Shown one piece after another: positions 26,021-34,414 of a DNA stretch of 64,000 bases. Numbering within the stretch: the stretch's first letter is position 1; each line of letters begins with the position of its first letter. Made by a program: the position numbers and the translations under genes. Below the pieces are notes generated by a model. It was not told the origin of the DNA. It saw only the letters and a list, made by a program, of their open reading frames with translations, and did no database searches. The stretch is from Kofleriaceae bacterium (GTDB lineage Bacteria > Myxococcota_A > Polyangia > Haliangiales > Haliangiaceae). Location of the stretch: contig JANTGM010000006.1 of assembly GCA_024762925.1 (NCBI GenBank), positions 58,412 to 122,411 of the forward strand, in the 5' to 3' direction.

Positions 26021-26902
26021 ATGCGCACCCTAGTCGGTCTCTCTTTCGTCCTCCTCACCACTGTTACAGCTGGCCCTGGTTGCACGCACTCTGTGCGCCG
26101 GGCGGCACTCGTCCCTCACCAACAAGCGATCACCCACAGTGGGGCTAGACCACAGTCCACCCAAATCTCACTGGGTACCACAAACCTTCTTAGCAGTCGC
26201 AATCCTCGGTTGGCGGAGGATGAGAACGCAGGAATCGTGATTCCTCGCTGGCAAGGGCAGGGAGGCGTGCGGATGCCATGGGGGGCTCACACGACCGTTG
26301 GATTTCACGGGGAGTATGGTTTGAACCAAGGCGGCGTTGCGCTGAGTGACGACCAACCGGACCCAAAGGGCGACGTAATGGGAGCAGCAATGTCACTGTT
26401 TTACACAGCTAAAGCCTCGCCAAAGCTCGACATCGGTCTTGGTGGTCAGTTTTGGGTGTATTCCGTTCCGTACGCAGAGTATGAGACTTGCGTCAATTGC
26501 CCAGGAAGCAACTTCACAAACGTTGAGCATGATCGGGACCTGATTTCTGTTGTAAGTCTAGGAATTATTCCTACGTACAACGTGGGCCCTGGAATCTCGA
26601 TCTTTGGTGGCATCAACGCTCGCAACCACCCAACCATCGAAAAATCGGCGATCACCATCGGGGGAGATCTTGATGATGACGAAGAGGTCGAAGCGGGACC
26701 TCTCAATGCGATCGTTAGTCTTGGTGCTGATGTCCTCGTCACCGAGCGCATCAAAATCACAGGCTACTTGCAAAAGCCGGTCGAGTCGAGGCCCGCTGAC
26801 TATGGGCTCACCGCTGGGTTTATGGTGTCGCTCTTGACGCCGAGCTCACCTCCACAAGCGGCGCAGCCACCGATGCAGCCGCAACCGCAGTACACTCCGT
26901 AG
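26021..26902 (+). CDS. Lipoprotein with outer-membrane beta-barrel-like body
   Basis: 293 residues from ATG 26021, chosen because the signal peptide MRTLVGLSFVLLTTVTAGPGC starts there and the promoter at 25980-26009 lies just before it. The Cys in AGPGC may be lipidated. The mature sequence alternates short beta segments rich in Gly and aromatics (HTTVGFHGEYGLNQGG, LDIGLGGQFWVYSV, GISIFGGINARNHP, ITGYLQKP), which suggests a small beta-barrel. It ends in a Pro/Gln-rich tail, and one CxxC (CVNC) is present. No named family. It is convergent with the zinc metallopeptidase gene. Confidence 0.65.
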   Translation: MRTLVGLSFVLLTTVTAGPGCTHSVRRAALVPHQQAITHSGARPQSTQISLGTTNLLSSRNPRLAEDENAGIVIPRWQGQGGVRMPWGAHTTVGFHGEYGLNQGGVALSDDQPDPKGDVMGAAMSLFYTAKASPKLDIGLGGQFWVYSVPYAEYETCVNCPGSNFTNVEHDRDLISVVSLGIIPTYNVGPGISIFGGINARNHPTIEKSAITIGGDLDDDEEVEAGPLNAIVSLGADVLVTERIKITGYLQKPVESRPADYGLTAGFMVSLLTPSSPPQAAQPPMQPQPQYTP

Positions 26903-26915
26903 GCCTAATGCGGTC

Positions 26916-26960
26916 TTAGATGCCTTCACCCCCTTGGGGGTAGGGGGGTTAGATGCCTTC
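26916..26960. repeat. 12-base direct repeat and C/G-run dyad between convergent genes
   Basis: TTAGATGCCTTC occurs at 26916-26927 and again at 26949-26960, where it encodes the last codons and stop of the minus-strand metallopeptidase gene. Between them lies ACCCCCTTGGGGGT (26928-26941) and a further run of G. This may be a local duplication and possibly a weak terminator. Confidence 0.5.
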
Positions 26961-27818
26961 TCCCGCAAAGGTATTACATTGCTCAACGGAGCCTTGGTCG
27001 TAGCCCCGCTTAAACCACTTGCGACGCTGGGCAGATGACCCGTGAGTCCAGGATTCCGGACGGACTTTTCCTGTGGCTTGCTTCTGAAGCGTATCGTCTC
27101 CGATCGCCATCGCCGCCGTAAGAGCTTCTCTTAGGTCGCCGACTTCGAGCAGATTGCGTTCTGCGGCATCGTGGGCCCAGATGCCAGCGTAGCAATCAGC
27201 TTGCAGTTCGAGCAGCACGCTGAGTTCGTTTTTGCGCGATGGATTCCTCGACTGAGCTCTCCGCATGCGTTTTGAGGTGCCAAAGAGTGTTTGCAAGTGG
27301 TGCCCGACTTCATGAGCGACAACATAGGCTTGAGCAAAATCGCCAGCTGCTTTGAATCGATGGGCGAGATCGTCAAAGAAAGCCGTGTCCAAATAGAGCT
27401 TGTGGTCGGCAGGGCAGTAGAAGGGCCCGGTGGCGGAACTTGAGTAGCCGCATGCGGAGTCGACGCCATTGCGAAATACAACGAGCACTGGCGCTTCGTA
27501 TGGTGTCGCGCTTGAGGCAAGCCGCTTGGTCCACACCTTCTCCATATCGTCGATGAGGAAGGAAAGGAAGCGGATCTTCTTCTCGTCGGCCCGTGATGTT
27601 TCAACTGGCGTGTTTGTTTGTTGCGACGCGCTTTGCCCTCCGCTTCCACCGCCGATTCCGAAAGTCTCAAGCAAGTCCGTGCGACCCAGCACCGCTGCGA
27701 TGAGAACGATGACGATGGTGCCAGCTCCGAGCTTGCCCTTTACGCCACGAGCGCCACTTGCTTGCACACCCCGTCGGTCTTCCAGATTCTTGCTTCGGCC
27801 TTTGTCCCTCCATCGCAT
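26949..27818 (-). CDS. YpfJ-type neutral zinc metallopeptidase
   Basis: 289 residues from the ATG at 27818; the frame is open much further upstream but the YpfJ family starts with MRWRDKGRSKNLEDRRG, exactly here. One membrane helix follows (GAGTIVIVLIAAVLG). The peptidase domain has VVFRNGVDSACGYSSSATGPFYC, YCPADHKLYLD and the metal site HEVGH at 169-173, with a downstream ELQADCYAGIW carrying the third ligand region. The substrate is unknown. Length matches the family. CACACT six bases before the ATG weakly resembles the leaderless -10 pattern. Confidence 0.9.
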   Translation of the reverse strand: MRWRDKGRSKNLEDRRGVQASGARGVKGKLGAGTIVIVLIAAVLGRTDLLETFGIGGGSGGQSASQQTNTPVETSRADEKKIRFLSFLIDDMEKVWTKRLASSATPYEAPVLVVFRNGVDSACGYSSSATGPFYCPADHKLYLDTAFFDDLAHRFKAAGDFAQAYVVAHEVGHHLQTLFGTSKRMRRAQSRNPSRKNELSVLLELQADCYAGIWAHDAAERNLLEVGDLREALTAAMAIGDDTLQKQATGKVRPESWTHGSSAQRRKWFKRGYDQGSVEQCNTFAGEGI

Positions 27819-28088
27819 GGCGCGAGTGTGCCAGAAATTGGGCGAGAAGCTGTGGGCATCGTTCAGAAGGCCGCAGAAACAGGCCTTCTGGGGTGTTCGA
27901 CTGATGCATACGACCGATGCTTCGAGCCCGCTGGCTTCGAGGGGACAATGAGCTTCGAGCGTTTGACGGAATGACACAAAGGGAGCGATTCGATTGCCAG
28001 TTCTGCAACCGGATGACGGGCCTAGTCTGTCAACTGCCTGCAAAGACCGCTTTGCTTCTTTGGCACCAAGATTGAATCGCAGTAGGGT

Positions 28089-28970
28089 GTGCGATCCTAT
28101 CGATGGCTCTGGAAGCTTGTTCCGCCCTTAACGGTAGCGCTGTGCTCCGTATTCGTGGCCAACGCCATGGCGAATGTGATTTCACAACATGTTCTCCCAG
28201 AGGCAGAAATGATGTCCAAGGTTCGGGAGCAACCAACAAAGGCTAGTGCTCCAAGCGTCACTCGGTCAAAGAGTTCTCAGGATGTTGTTGCTCGAAACAT
28301 GTTTTGTAGCACCTGTTCAATACTTGAGAGCGAGCCAGTCGCAATCGCCGGAGCCCGAACGCGGTTGCCCTTGCGCTTGATCGCTACCAACATATCCTCG
28401 CGGGAAACCCAATCCTTCGCCTCTGTTGTGAATACGCAAAACCAACGGCAGGGCGCGTACCGCGTTGGTGAGAAAATTCCCGACGCCGGAGTCGTGCAGT
28501 ACATTGGCCAAGACTACGTAGACTTCAAGGTGGAGGGCAGTGAAGCCTTAGAACGCATGAACTTTGACTCGGCCAATGTTGCAGCCAAGCAGCCAACCAA
28601 GCGGGCGTCTGCGAGCACCAATGCTCTGGCGAGCGAGTACGTGCGCTCCATTAGTGATACGCATTTTGAGGTTGATCGTGATCTGATTGGCAAGCTGCAG
28701 TCGAGTCCCAAGTTGGCGGGTGCGCGAGCAATGCCGATTCACAAGAACGGTTCGATGGTTGGTGTTCGCTTGTCGGGTGTTCGGAGCAAGGGGCTGGCCT
28801 ACTCAATGGGACTTCGCAATGGCGACCGAGTGCTAGCGGCCAATGGGGTGAAGCTCAAATCGCTCGAAGCAAGCCTTGAACTCCTTGGGCAGCTCAAGTC
28901 GCGGGACCATTGGAGCATTGAAATCGAGCGGCGAGGAAAGTCCATTCAGTTGCAGGTGGATTTGCAGTGA
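28089..28970 (+). CDS. gspC: Type II secretion system protein GspC-like
   Basis: 293 residues from GTG 28089. It has a short cytoplasmic start, one membrane helix (LVPPLTVALCSVFVANAMA), then the homology region seen in GspC (LPLRLIATNISS, SFASVVNT, QGAYRVGEKIPDAGVVQYIG, DYVDFK). A C-terminal PDZ-like domain follows (GVRSKGLAYSMGLRNGDRVL, HWSIEIERRGKSIQLQV). GspC links the inner-membrane platform to the secretin GspD. No other gsp gene is within the window, so the rest of the machine must be elsewhere. The gene is followed 35 bases later by a small lipoprotein gene on the same strand. Confidence 0.8.
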   Translation: MRSYRWLWKLVPPLTVALCSVFVANAMANVISQHVLPEAEMMSKVREQPTKASAPSVTRSKSSQDVVARNMFCSTCSILESEPVAIAGARTRLPLRLIATNISSRETQSFASVVNTQNQRQGAYRVGEKIPDAGVVQYIGQDYVDFKVEGSEALERMNFDSANVAAKQPTKRASASTNALASEYVRSISDTHFEVDRDLIGKLQSSPKLAGARAMPIHKNGSMVGVRLSGVRSKGLAYSMGLRNGDRVLAANGVKLKSLEASLELLGQLKSRDHWSIEIERRGKSIQLQVDLQ

Positions 28971-29005
28971 GTGGTGCGGGTGGTGTGCTATGACAGCGTA
29001 GTCGT

Positions 29006-29314
29006 ATGTTGCATCGCATTCTCACCGTGAAACCCTCCAAGGCCTGCACATCGCTCGCCACTACCTTTCTTGCGCTCAGCGTCTTCGCGGGATGTGGCGG
29101 CGAGAAGAGCACCCTTGCAGAAGTCGAAGCACTCAAGGAGAAGGTTTGTGCGTGTGCGGATGCAGCATGCGTAACAGCGCTGCGAGAGTCTTCGAAGGGC
29201 CTCGAAAAAAAGCTCGCAAAGCTCTCTGGCGATGAGATGGACAAGGCACTGGCGCATGCCGTTTCGATGATGGAATGCGCAACCAAGCTAGGTGTGCCCG
29301 CTGATGGGCTTTAG
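29006..29314 (+). CDS. Small lipoprotein, function unknown
   Basis: 102 residues. The signal peptide ends in the lipobox VFAGC (Cys30), followed by GGEKSTL and a helical, charged domain with paired cysteines (EKVCACADAACVTAL and MMECATKL). The CxC...C pattern and two amphipathic helices suggest a small disulfide-bonded helical hairpin in the periplasm. Similar tiny Cys-containing lipoproteins are common in Myxococcota; function unknown. The gene ends at a strong hairpin shared with the convergent GAF gene. Confidence 0.75.
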   Translation: MLHRILTVKPSKACTSLATTFLALSVFAGCGGEKSTLAEVEALKEKVCACADAACVTALRESSKGLEKKLAKLSGDEMDKALAHAVSMMECATKLGVPADGL

Positions 29315-29323
29315 CTAACTAGC

Positions 29324-29353
29324 TAGTTTTTGTCCCTAGCGGGACGGAAACTA
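29324..29353. terminator. Bidirectional terminator hairpin between convergent genes
   Basis: Inner stem GTCCC (29332-29336), loop TAGC, GGGAC (29341-29345); outer arm TAGTTT (29324-29329) pairs with AAACTA (29348-29353). Stretches of T on the plus side and matching A on the other side suit termination in both directions. It abuts the stop codon of the minus-strand gene. Confidence 0.7.
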
Positions 29354-29354
29354 A

Positions 29355-30533
29355 CTAGGTGAGAGCGAGACGAATCTCGACGCTTGCTTCATGCGCTGCC
29401 ACCGCGATGCCAAACTCATCATTCAAGAGGGCTTCAACGTTGCTGGCCGCCGTTGATGCCACAGACTCAGCGCCATCGTCGACATCGAACTTCACACAGA
29501 GCACGTTGTCTTCCCTGGTTGTCGACATTTTTATCGGCCCCTTGCCCCGCTCAATCGTACCTAGGGAGAGTTCTGATAGCGCGGTTGTCAAGACAGCGAC
29601 AACGATGGCGCTTGGTGCGACCACACGCAAAGAGGGATCAACGGGGGCCCACCTCACACCACCGATGAGCTTCGTGTGATGGTCTGATAGCCGCCCCGCC
29701 GATTTGATGCATGAGGCGAGATCTGTGTCGGGACGCAGGGCGAGAAGCGACTCCATTCCACGAACGCCGTTGTAGACGCGATTGTACGCGGTTGTGAGTT
29801 CCTGTGCGACGTCCTTCAAATCTTGAATCGCGAACGAGACATCTTGGAGTGCACCAATGCCTCGTGCTCGTGCCTCGTCATCGAGTCCGGGTTTTGTGAG
29901 TGCTGCCAGCGACTCTAGCTCTGCCACTGCGCATGTCACAAACCCAGGGGCCGACGAGAGCACTACCATCGCGTTTCGAATGTCTGCAAAGGCTGGGTCT
30001 GCTGCCCTGCCAATCATCTCGTAGGAAGGACGTTGGTCGCTTGCAAGCTCCGTGAGCCGTTCAGAAGCGCGCTGTGCAATGGAGCGAAGCTTCACCACCT
30101 CTTCCTCTGTGAAGGAGCGCTTGACGACGTCGAGGCCGCACATGGATCCGACAACCGTGTCTCCGAGTTTTACCGGTACTCCAACGTACGACTCCAAGCC
30201 AAATCGATGCACCAAGTCTTGCGGTATTCGCGTGTCGGTAGATGCGTGAGAAACCAAGAGAGGCTTCTCATCGCGCACCACGAGCTGGCAGAAGGAGGTC
30301 GCGCGATCGGTTGCTTTGCTGGCTTCAAGTTCTGGGGGCAAACCAAAGGTTGCGCGAAAGAGCTGCGTTCGCCGCAGTACCAAGGAGACAAGCGCAATCG
30401 GTGTCTTTAATAGCTCAGCGGCTTGGGCTACGAGTTCTTGCAAGACAGGGTCAGCCTCAAGCGACAAGACATTGCCGGTCATCTTGTCCAGGTACTGGAC
30501 CGAGTCACCTAGCGCATCTATTCGCTCTTTCAT
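29355..30533 (-). CDS. GAF-domain protein with histidine-kinase-like C-terminal half lacking motifs
   Basis: 392 residues. Residues about 20-160 are a GAF domain (LLKTPIALVSLVLRRTQLFRATFG, SFCQLVVRDEKPLLVSHAS, YVGVPVKLGDTVVGSMCGLD). The rest is helical, followed by a region arranged like a histidine-kinase ATPase (VVAPSAIVVAVLTTALSELS, VLCVKFDVDDGAE), but the phospho-accepting His box and the G boxes are not recognisable. It may be a sensory scaffold. The ATG lies six bases after TACACT, so it fits the leaderless pattern. Confidence 0.7.
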   Translation of the reverse strand: MKERIDALGDSVQYLDKMTGNVLSLEADPVLQELVAQAAELLKTPIALVSLVLRRTQLFRATFGLPPELEASKATDRATSFCQLVVRDEKPLLVSHASTDTRIPQDLVHRFGLESYVGVPVKLGDTVVGSMCGLDVVKRSFTEEEVVKLRSIAQRASERLTELASDQRPSYEMIGRAADPAFADIRNAMVVLSSAPGFVTCAVAELESLAALTKPGLDDEARARGIGALQDVSFAIQDLKDVAQELTTAYNRVYNGVRGMESLLALRPDTDLASCIKSAGRLSDHHTKLIGGVRWAPVDPSLRVVAPSAIVVAVLTTALSELSLGTIERGKGPIKMSTTREDNVLCVKFDVDDGAESVASTAASNVEALLNDEFGIAVAAHEASVEIRLALT

Positions 30534-30539
30534 CGCCCA

Positions 30540-30545
30540 AGTGTA
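30540..30545 (-). promoter_or_regulatory. -10 element TACACT, leaderless-type spacing
   Basis: On the minus strand TACACT is followed by TGGGCG and the ATG at 30533, an exact six-base spacing, with no SD. Confidence 0.55.
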
Positions 30546-30665
30546 ACGGCTGTGTTGTGATTCTGGAATTCGTCTTGAACTCCGACTTCGTTCGAGAGCA
30601 GGGCTGCCGCAATTGCTTTACTACGTATGAGTAATGCTGCCATCTGGAGACCGCGATGGCACAAA

Positions 30666-31664
30666 CTACGGCAATTGCAAGTGGTAGACGCGGTGGCCTA
30701 AGACCTCAGCGATGTAGAGGTGCTCGAGCTGCTCGTCTACAACAATGTCCTCAGGCTCGGTGCTCGCCTCGAGAATATCGGTGAGTTGCCATTCTTCGAT
30801 CCCTTCGCCATCGCGTCGAAACAGTGAAATGGTTTGCCGTCTTGAGTCGCAAACATAGATGGTGTCCTCGCTGTCTACGAAGATTCCCGTAGGCTTCACA
30901 AAGTCGATCCCAGCATAGTTATTCCACTCGAGAATGAAATTGCCCTCCCGATCGAACTTCTGGATTCGACGATTGAACGTGTCAGCAACATAGACAGAGC
31001 CTTCGGAATCGGTCGAGATACCCCAGACGCCGTTAAAGGATCCCGGAGTTCTTCCTAGTCCACCGATTTCGAATTGCAAGACGCCCTCAGGTGAGAACGC
31101 CCGTAGCGTATGCAGCTCGTAGTCGCCGACGAAGACGTTTCCCGTGAGCGGATCAATCCCGACGTCGTGAATGTGTGCAAAACCAGCATCGCCCCAGCCG
31201 CGAATGAAATTGCTATCCCGGTCAAAGACTTGCAGTCGATGATTCTCCTGATCGCCGACATAGATGCGGTCATCACGAGTGCGGTCGACTGCCAACCCGT
31301 GTGGGTGGTTGAATTGTCCATCAGCGAGGCCAGCAGTGCCAAAGATGTCGAGCAATTCTCCTTCACGGGTAAATCGCTGCACTCGGTTTTCGTGCCCTGC
31401 AACGATCACGGTTCCATCACTGTGCAGCTCCACGCTGCTTGGCTCAATGAACTGTCCCGGTTCGGTTCCTCGGCCTCCCCACGAGCCCATCAAGCGCGGA
31501 AGGGCTGCTTCACCGCCACAGGCATCGCCTTCTTCGATGCACGCGTCAGCTGGCTCACGGGCATCGGATGCGCTCTTCGCCACAGGATCGTCGCAACCAA
31601 GGAGCAACGCGGCCGCCACCATAGCTACCGGGAGGATTGTCGAGGCCATTGCCGTTTGTATCAT
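30666..31664 (-). CDS. NHL-repeat six-bladed beta-propeller lipoprotein
   Basis: 332 residues from ATG 31664; a GTG at 31685 and ATG at 31649 are also possible. The signal peptide ends in LLLGC (lipobox). The body consists of about six NHL repeats, for example FIEPSSVELHSDGTVIVAG, FNHPHGLAVDRTRDDRIYVG and VWGISTDSEGSVYVADT, each with the hydrophobic-Asp-Gly-aliphatic-Tyr-Val-x-Asp pattern. NHL propellers bind proteins or ligands, and some are enzymes; no catalytic residues were picked out. The gene lies downstream of two other exported-protein genes on the same strand (transglutaminase, small lipoprotein), so a cell-envelope role is likely. Confidence 0.82.
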   Translation of the reverse strand: MIQTAMASTILPVAMVAAALLLGCDDPVAKSASDAREPADACIEEGDACGGEAALPRLMGSWGGRGTEPGQFIEPSSVELHSDGTVIVAGHENRVQRFTREGELLDIFGTAGLADGQFNHPHGLAVDRTRDDRIYVGDQENHRLQVFDRDSNFIRGWGDAGFAHIHDVGIDPLTGNVFVGDYELHTLRAFSPEGVLQFEIGGLGRTPGSFNGVWGISTDSEGSVYVADTFNRRIQKFDREGNFILEWNNYAGIDFVKPTGIFVDSEDTIYVCDSRRQTISLFRRDGEGIEEWQLTDILEASTEPEDIVVDEQLEHLYIAEVLGHRVYHLQLP

Positions 31665-31750
31665 GGGTGCGTTGAGAACAGGCACAATTGTGGCTCTTGG
31701 CAGGAGGCATTCCCTTTTCCGATGCGTCTAAGGGAAATTCTGGTGCTCAC

Positions 31751-32314
31751 TCATTGGGGCGCAGAAATCATCGAGTCAAAGTCAAAGCGATCGATGCACC
31801 AGGTTTCACCGCCAGGGACAACAGTCGATTCCAGATCGGCAACGCTGATTGTCACCTCGGCGAAGATGGCGTTTTCAAGGCTTCCTTGGAATGGGGTTCC
31901 GGCGGCCCCTAGCGCGCTGATCGAGGCTGTGCCTTGCTGCACCAGAAACGCCTTTCCGTCGGCGCAGCGCGCGGACTCACAGTTGCGTCTAGCGACCAAA
32001 CAGGTATGGCAGTCTTTGAGGTTTTCGCCGTTGAACGTCACATCATGTGGGCCATCGGTGGCGCCAAATGGGAAGTAGAAGTCGAACGTGAGCCTCTCGA
32101 TGTTGGGCGCGGCACCAGAGGTGGCGGTGTAGAAGAGCACGCCGAGTTCGTCGTCCCGTTCGGTTGTTTGTGTCTCTGCGTTGAGTCCCATGTAGGTGCA
32201 GGCGGCCGCTTCGGCGTCTGGTGCTTCAGCCGCGTCTGGCGCTTCAGCCCCATTGTCCTCACCTCCACCACAGGCGTATGCAAGGATGACACAGGAGACG
32301 ATCATGAGGCGCAT
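31751..32314 (-). CDS. Lipoprotein, function unknown
   Basis: 187 residues from ATG 32314, two bases after the stop of the transglutaminase gene, so translation is probably coupled. The signal peptide MRLMIVSCVILAYAC ends in a lipobox Cys at residue 15, followed by GGGED and an Ala/Pro/Asp/Glu spacer with a repeated EAPDA unit. The mature domain is beta-rich with several Cys (CHTCLVARRNC, CADGK, WCIDRFDFD), likely disulfide-bonded. No family recognised. Confidence 0.75.
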   Translation of the reverse strand: MRLMIVSCVILAYACGGGEDNGAEAPDAAEAPDAEAAACTYMGLNAETQTTERDDELGVLFYTATSGAAPNIERLTFDFYFPFGATDGPHDVTFNGENLKDCHTCLVARRNCESARCADGKAFLVQQGTASISALGAAGTPFQGSLENAIFAEVTISVADLESTVVPGGETWCIDRFDFDSMISAPQ

Positions 32315-32316
32315 AC

Positions 32317-33681
32317 CTATCGACTCGCCACAGAGGTTCGAACCCAACGAGCACGCGCTTTGCCCAGCCCACGGAAGACCGCTTCGTCGACCAAGGCGAT
32401 CTGCGCGGTGCTGTCACCATGAACTGCCAGAGCGAGGTGGTTGCCAGGAGAGACGGGGGCTTCTCCAAAGGTTGGATCGACCTGCACCCAAGTATCGCCA
32501 TACCGCACTGCGACCCACCTATGACGAAAGAACTTCTTGCCGTCGAGGCGAAAGCCTGTGACGAGCTTGGCGTCGATGCCTTGTTCCGCTGCGAGATCAA
32601 CGAAGAGTGTCGAGTGTGCCGTGCAATCCCCTCTACCGAGTTCAAGTGCATCGTTGCCACCTGCCCCTGGTGCGTCGTGTGCGTCCTTTAAGAGACTATC
32701 AACCTCCCGTGTAAGGCTGGCAATCTGTTTGCTAACCGCGGCCGGCTCCTTGTCAAATTGAATCCGCCAACCATCTTTGCGCAAGCTCACCGATTGGCCG
32801 CCAATGGCCGGAGGAGGTTGGCGAAGGGCATTTTCGACGACTAAGATATTTCCTGATCCACGAACCGGTATTGTGCTTGTGCCTGGCAGCTCTGGCGGCG
32901 AGAACGACTCTTTTAGACGCGCTGCACCAACGCGTACGGAGCCTGTTGAACCCGTTGCCGCGCGAACGAGCGTGCCATCCTTGCCAAGCACCAATCGAGT
33001 CTCGATGTCACCCCACTGGGTCTCTAACGTGGCTTTGCCTTGGCGTCCCTCATGGCTGAGCTTCATTTTCGTCACCGCGAAGCCATATCCAGCGAGCAAG
33101 ACCTTGCTCTGAAAGTCAGCGCTGCCATGACGACCAACCAAGTAGGGCACAAGCTCCAGAGGTACAGCGTCAGCAGGTGCCTCACGGACAGGCTCTCCTT
33201 CAAGCGCGATAATCCACTTTCCGTTGTCTGCCCGTAAGGCATTTCCCGTTCGAACGACGGCTCCGGCTCGAGCCCGCAGTTCAACTCGCGTTGCGTACAG
33301 CTGCTGGTTGGCGTGGATTACGATTTCCGTTTCGCTCTCTACGACGTTTCCGCCACGCATCACACGAATCTCTTCGTTGCGAATAATTCTTACGCCTGAG
33401 GCACTTCGGTGAAAACGCTCACGAGCTTCGCCTATGCGTTTGCCCTGCCACGTTAGGTAGTAGTTTGTGGTGTGTAGTGCAGGGCCAAGAGGAGCGCCTA
33501 GACTCGCCTTCGCTTCGTCCTGAGACACAGAAGCGGCCGCAGACGTCGTGCCGCCCCGAGCCGTTTCTTCCCACAGCACATCGATGTCCATATCGTCCAG
33601 ATCCCGCTTGGGACTGGCAGAGGTGCAGGCAGCCGCAGCAATGGCGGCCGAGAGCATGACGATGGGTAGGAGCCTACGCAT
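32317..33681 (-). CDS. Exported transglutaminase-like protein
   Basis: 454 residues. The signal peptide has a lipobox-like end (IAAAAC, Cys19). Residues 80-300 are a beta-rich region of unknown role (YYLTWQGKRIGEARERF). The C-terminal transglutaminase/protease-like domain carries the catalytic triad Cys353 (LGRGDCTAHSTLF), His387 (FFRHRWVAV) and Asp402 (VQVDPTFG). Such proteins act as peptidases or transglutaminases in the periplasm. ATG 33681 follows TAGAAT by six bases, so the mRNA is probably leaderless. The following lipoprotein gene starts two bases after this stop. Confidence 0.85.
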   Translation of the reverse strand: MRRLLPIVMLSAAIAAAACTSASPKRDLDDMDIDVLWEETARGGTTSAAASVSQDEAKASLGAPLGPALHTTNYYLTWQGKRIGEARERFHRSASGVRIIRNEEIRVMRGGNVVESETEIVIHANQQLYATRVELRARAGAVVRTGNALRADNGKWIIALEGEPVREAPADAVPLELVPYLVGRHGSADFQSKVLLAGYGFAVTKMKLSHEGRQGKATLETQWGDIETRLVLGKDGTLVRAATGSTGSVRVGAARLKESFSPPELPGTSTIPVRGSGNILVVENALRQPPPAIGGQSVSLRKDGWRIQFDKEPAAVSKQIASLTREVDSLLKDAHDAPGAGGNDALELGRGDCTAHSTLFVDLAAEQGIDAKLVTGFRLDGKKFFRHRWVAVRYGDTWVQVDPTFGEAPVSPGNHLALAVHGDSTAQIALVDEAVFRGLGKARARWVRTSVASR

Positions 33682-33687
33682 CCAGCG

Positions 33688-33693
33688 ATTCTA
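33688..33693 (-). promoter_or_regulatory. -10 element TAGAAT, leaderless-type spacing
   Basis: On the minus strand TAGAAT is followed by CGCTGG and the ATG at 33681. A TTGGCC lies 18 bases upstream as a possible -35 box. Confidence 0.6.
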
Positions 33694-33731
33694 GGTCGCC
33701 AGAGCGTTATGGGCCAAAAACTGACGATTTA

Positions 33732-34394
33732 TTACCAGCTGAGCTCTTCGCCGTTGGTGTGCCAAAAGCCGCCTGAATTCGCTAGGTTGAGTGCATCGAT
33801 GCGAGCGAGGAGCCCAGCGGCCGACTCCGGTGCGTCAATCAGACCGTTGCCACCCGTCATCTCCGTGCGGACAAATCCAGGGTGGAGCAGGGCGACAGCA
33901 ATGCCTTTGGAGCGAAGATCCACAGCCAAGCTGGCACCAGCAATGTTGAGCGCGCACTTGGACATGCGATAGCCATACTGTCCACCTGAGGTGTTGTCAC
34001 TAACCGAACCCATGCGGCTCGTAATGAGTGCGACCTTGGCACCATCGTGAAGGTTTGGGAGAAGTGCCGACGTAATTCGAAGCGGCCCAAGGCTATTGAT
34101 CTCAAACTGCGCCCGCATCGAGTCAAAGTCGAGATTATCAAGTGAGTTGCTTTGGAGAATGCCCGCACAGTTGATAAGCAGGTCCACAGTCTTTCCCTTG
34201 AGGGCATCCGCCAACACGGTCGCTCCCTCATCCGAACCCACGTCAACGCCGGTCACAACCTCGACTCCCAGATCATCGAGCTCTGCAGAGGACTTGCGAC
34301 AGGCGCCGACTACGCTCCAACCCTGTGCTTTGAGGGCACGGCTCAATTCAAGACCGATGCCGCGGTTTGCTCCTGTGATGACTGCGCGATTCAT
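33732..34394 (-). CDS. Short-chain dehydrogenase/reductase
   Basis: 220 residues, classical SDR. Cofactor loop TGANRGIG (7-14), NCAG at 75-78, catalytic Ser in ITSRMGS, and YGYRMSK with Tyr142 and Lys146. The length and the C-terminal FWHTNGEELSW suit small carbonyl-reductase-like SDRs (csgA-like class), but the substrate cannot be told. In contrast to the large SDR at 17670 all catalytic residues are present. It starts six bases after TATACT, and this promoter overlaps that of the divergent AlkC-like gene. Confidence 0.9.
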   Translation of the reverse strand: MNRAVITGANRGIGLELSRALKAQGWSVVGACRKSSAELDDLGVEVVTGVDVGSDEGATVLADALKGKTVDLLINCAGILQSNSLDNLDFDSMRAQFEINSLGPLRITSALLPNLHDGAKVALITSRMGSVSDNTSGGQYGYRMSKCALNIAGASLAVDLRSKGIAVALLHPGFVRTEMTGGNGLIDAPESAAGLLARIDALNLANSGGFWHTNGEELSW

Positions 34395-34400
34395 GGGGCG

Positions 34401-34406
34401 AGTATA
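34401..34406 (-). promoter_or_regulatory. -10 element TATACT for the SDR gene, overlapping the divergent one
   Basis: Minus-strand TATACT, then CGCCCC, then ATG 34394. It shares four bases (34403-34406) with the plus-strand -10 box of the AlkC-like gene. Confidence 0.65.
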
Positions 34407-34408
34407 GT
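34403..34408 (+). promoter_or_regulatory. -10 element TATAGT for the AlkC-like gene
   Basis: TATAGT, then CAGTCC, then ATG 34415: exact six-base spacing and no room for a leader or SD, since the divergent gene starts only 20 bases away. Confidence 0.65.
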
Positions 34409-34414
34409 CAGTCC

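Noticed and set aside
31110..32078. Plus-strand frame of 322 codons over the NHL and small-lipoprotein genes
   Set aside because: Antisense to two lipoproteins with clear signal peptides; no motif of its own.
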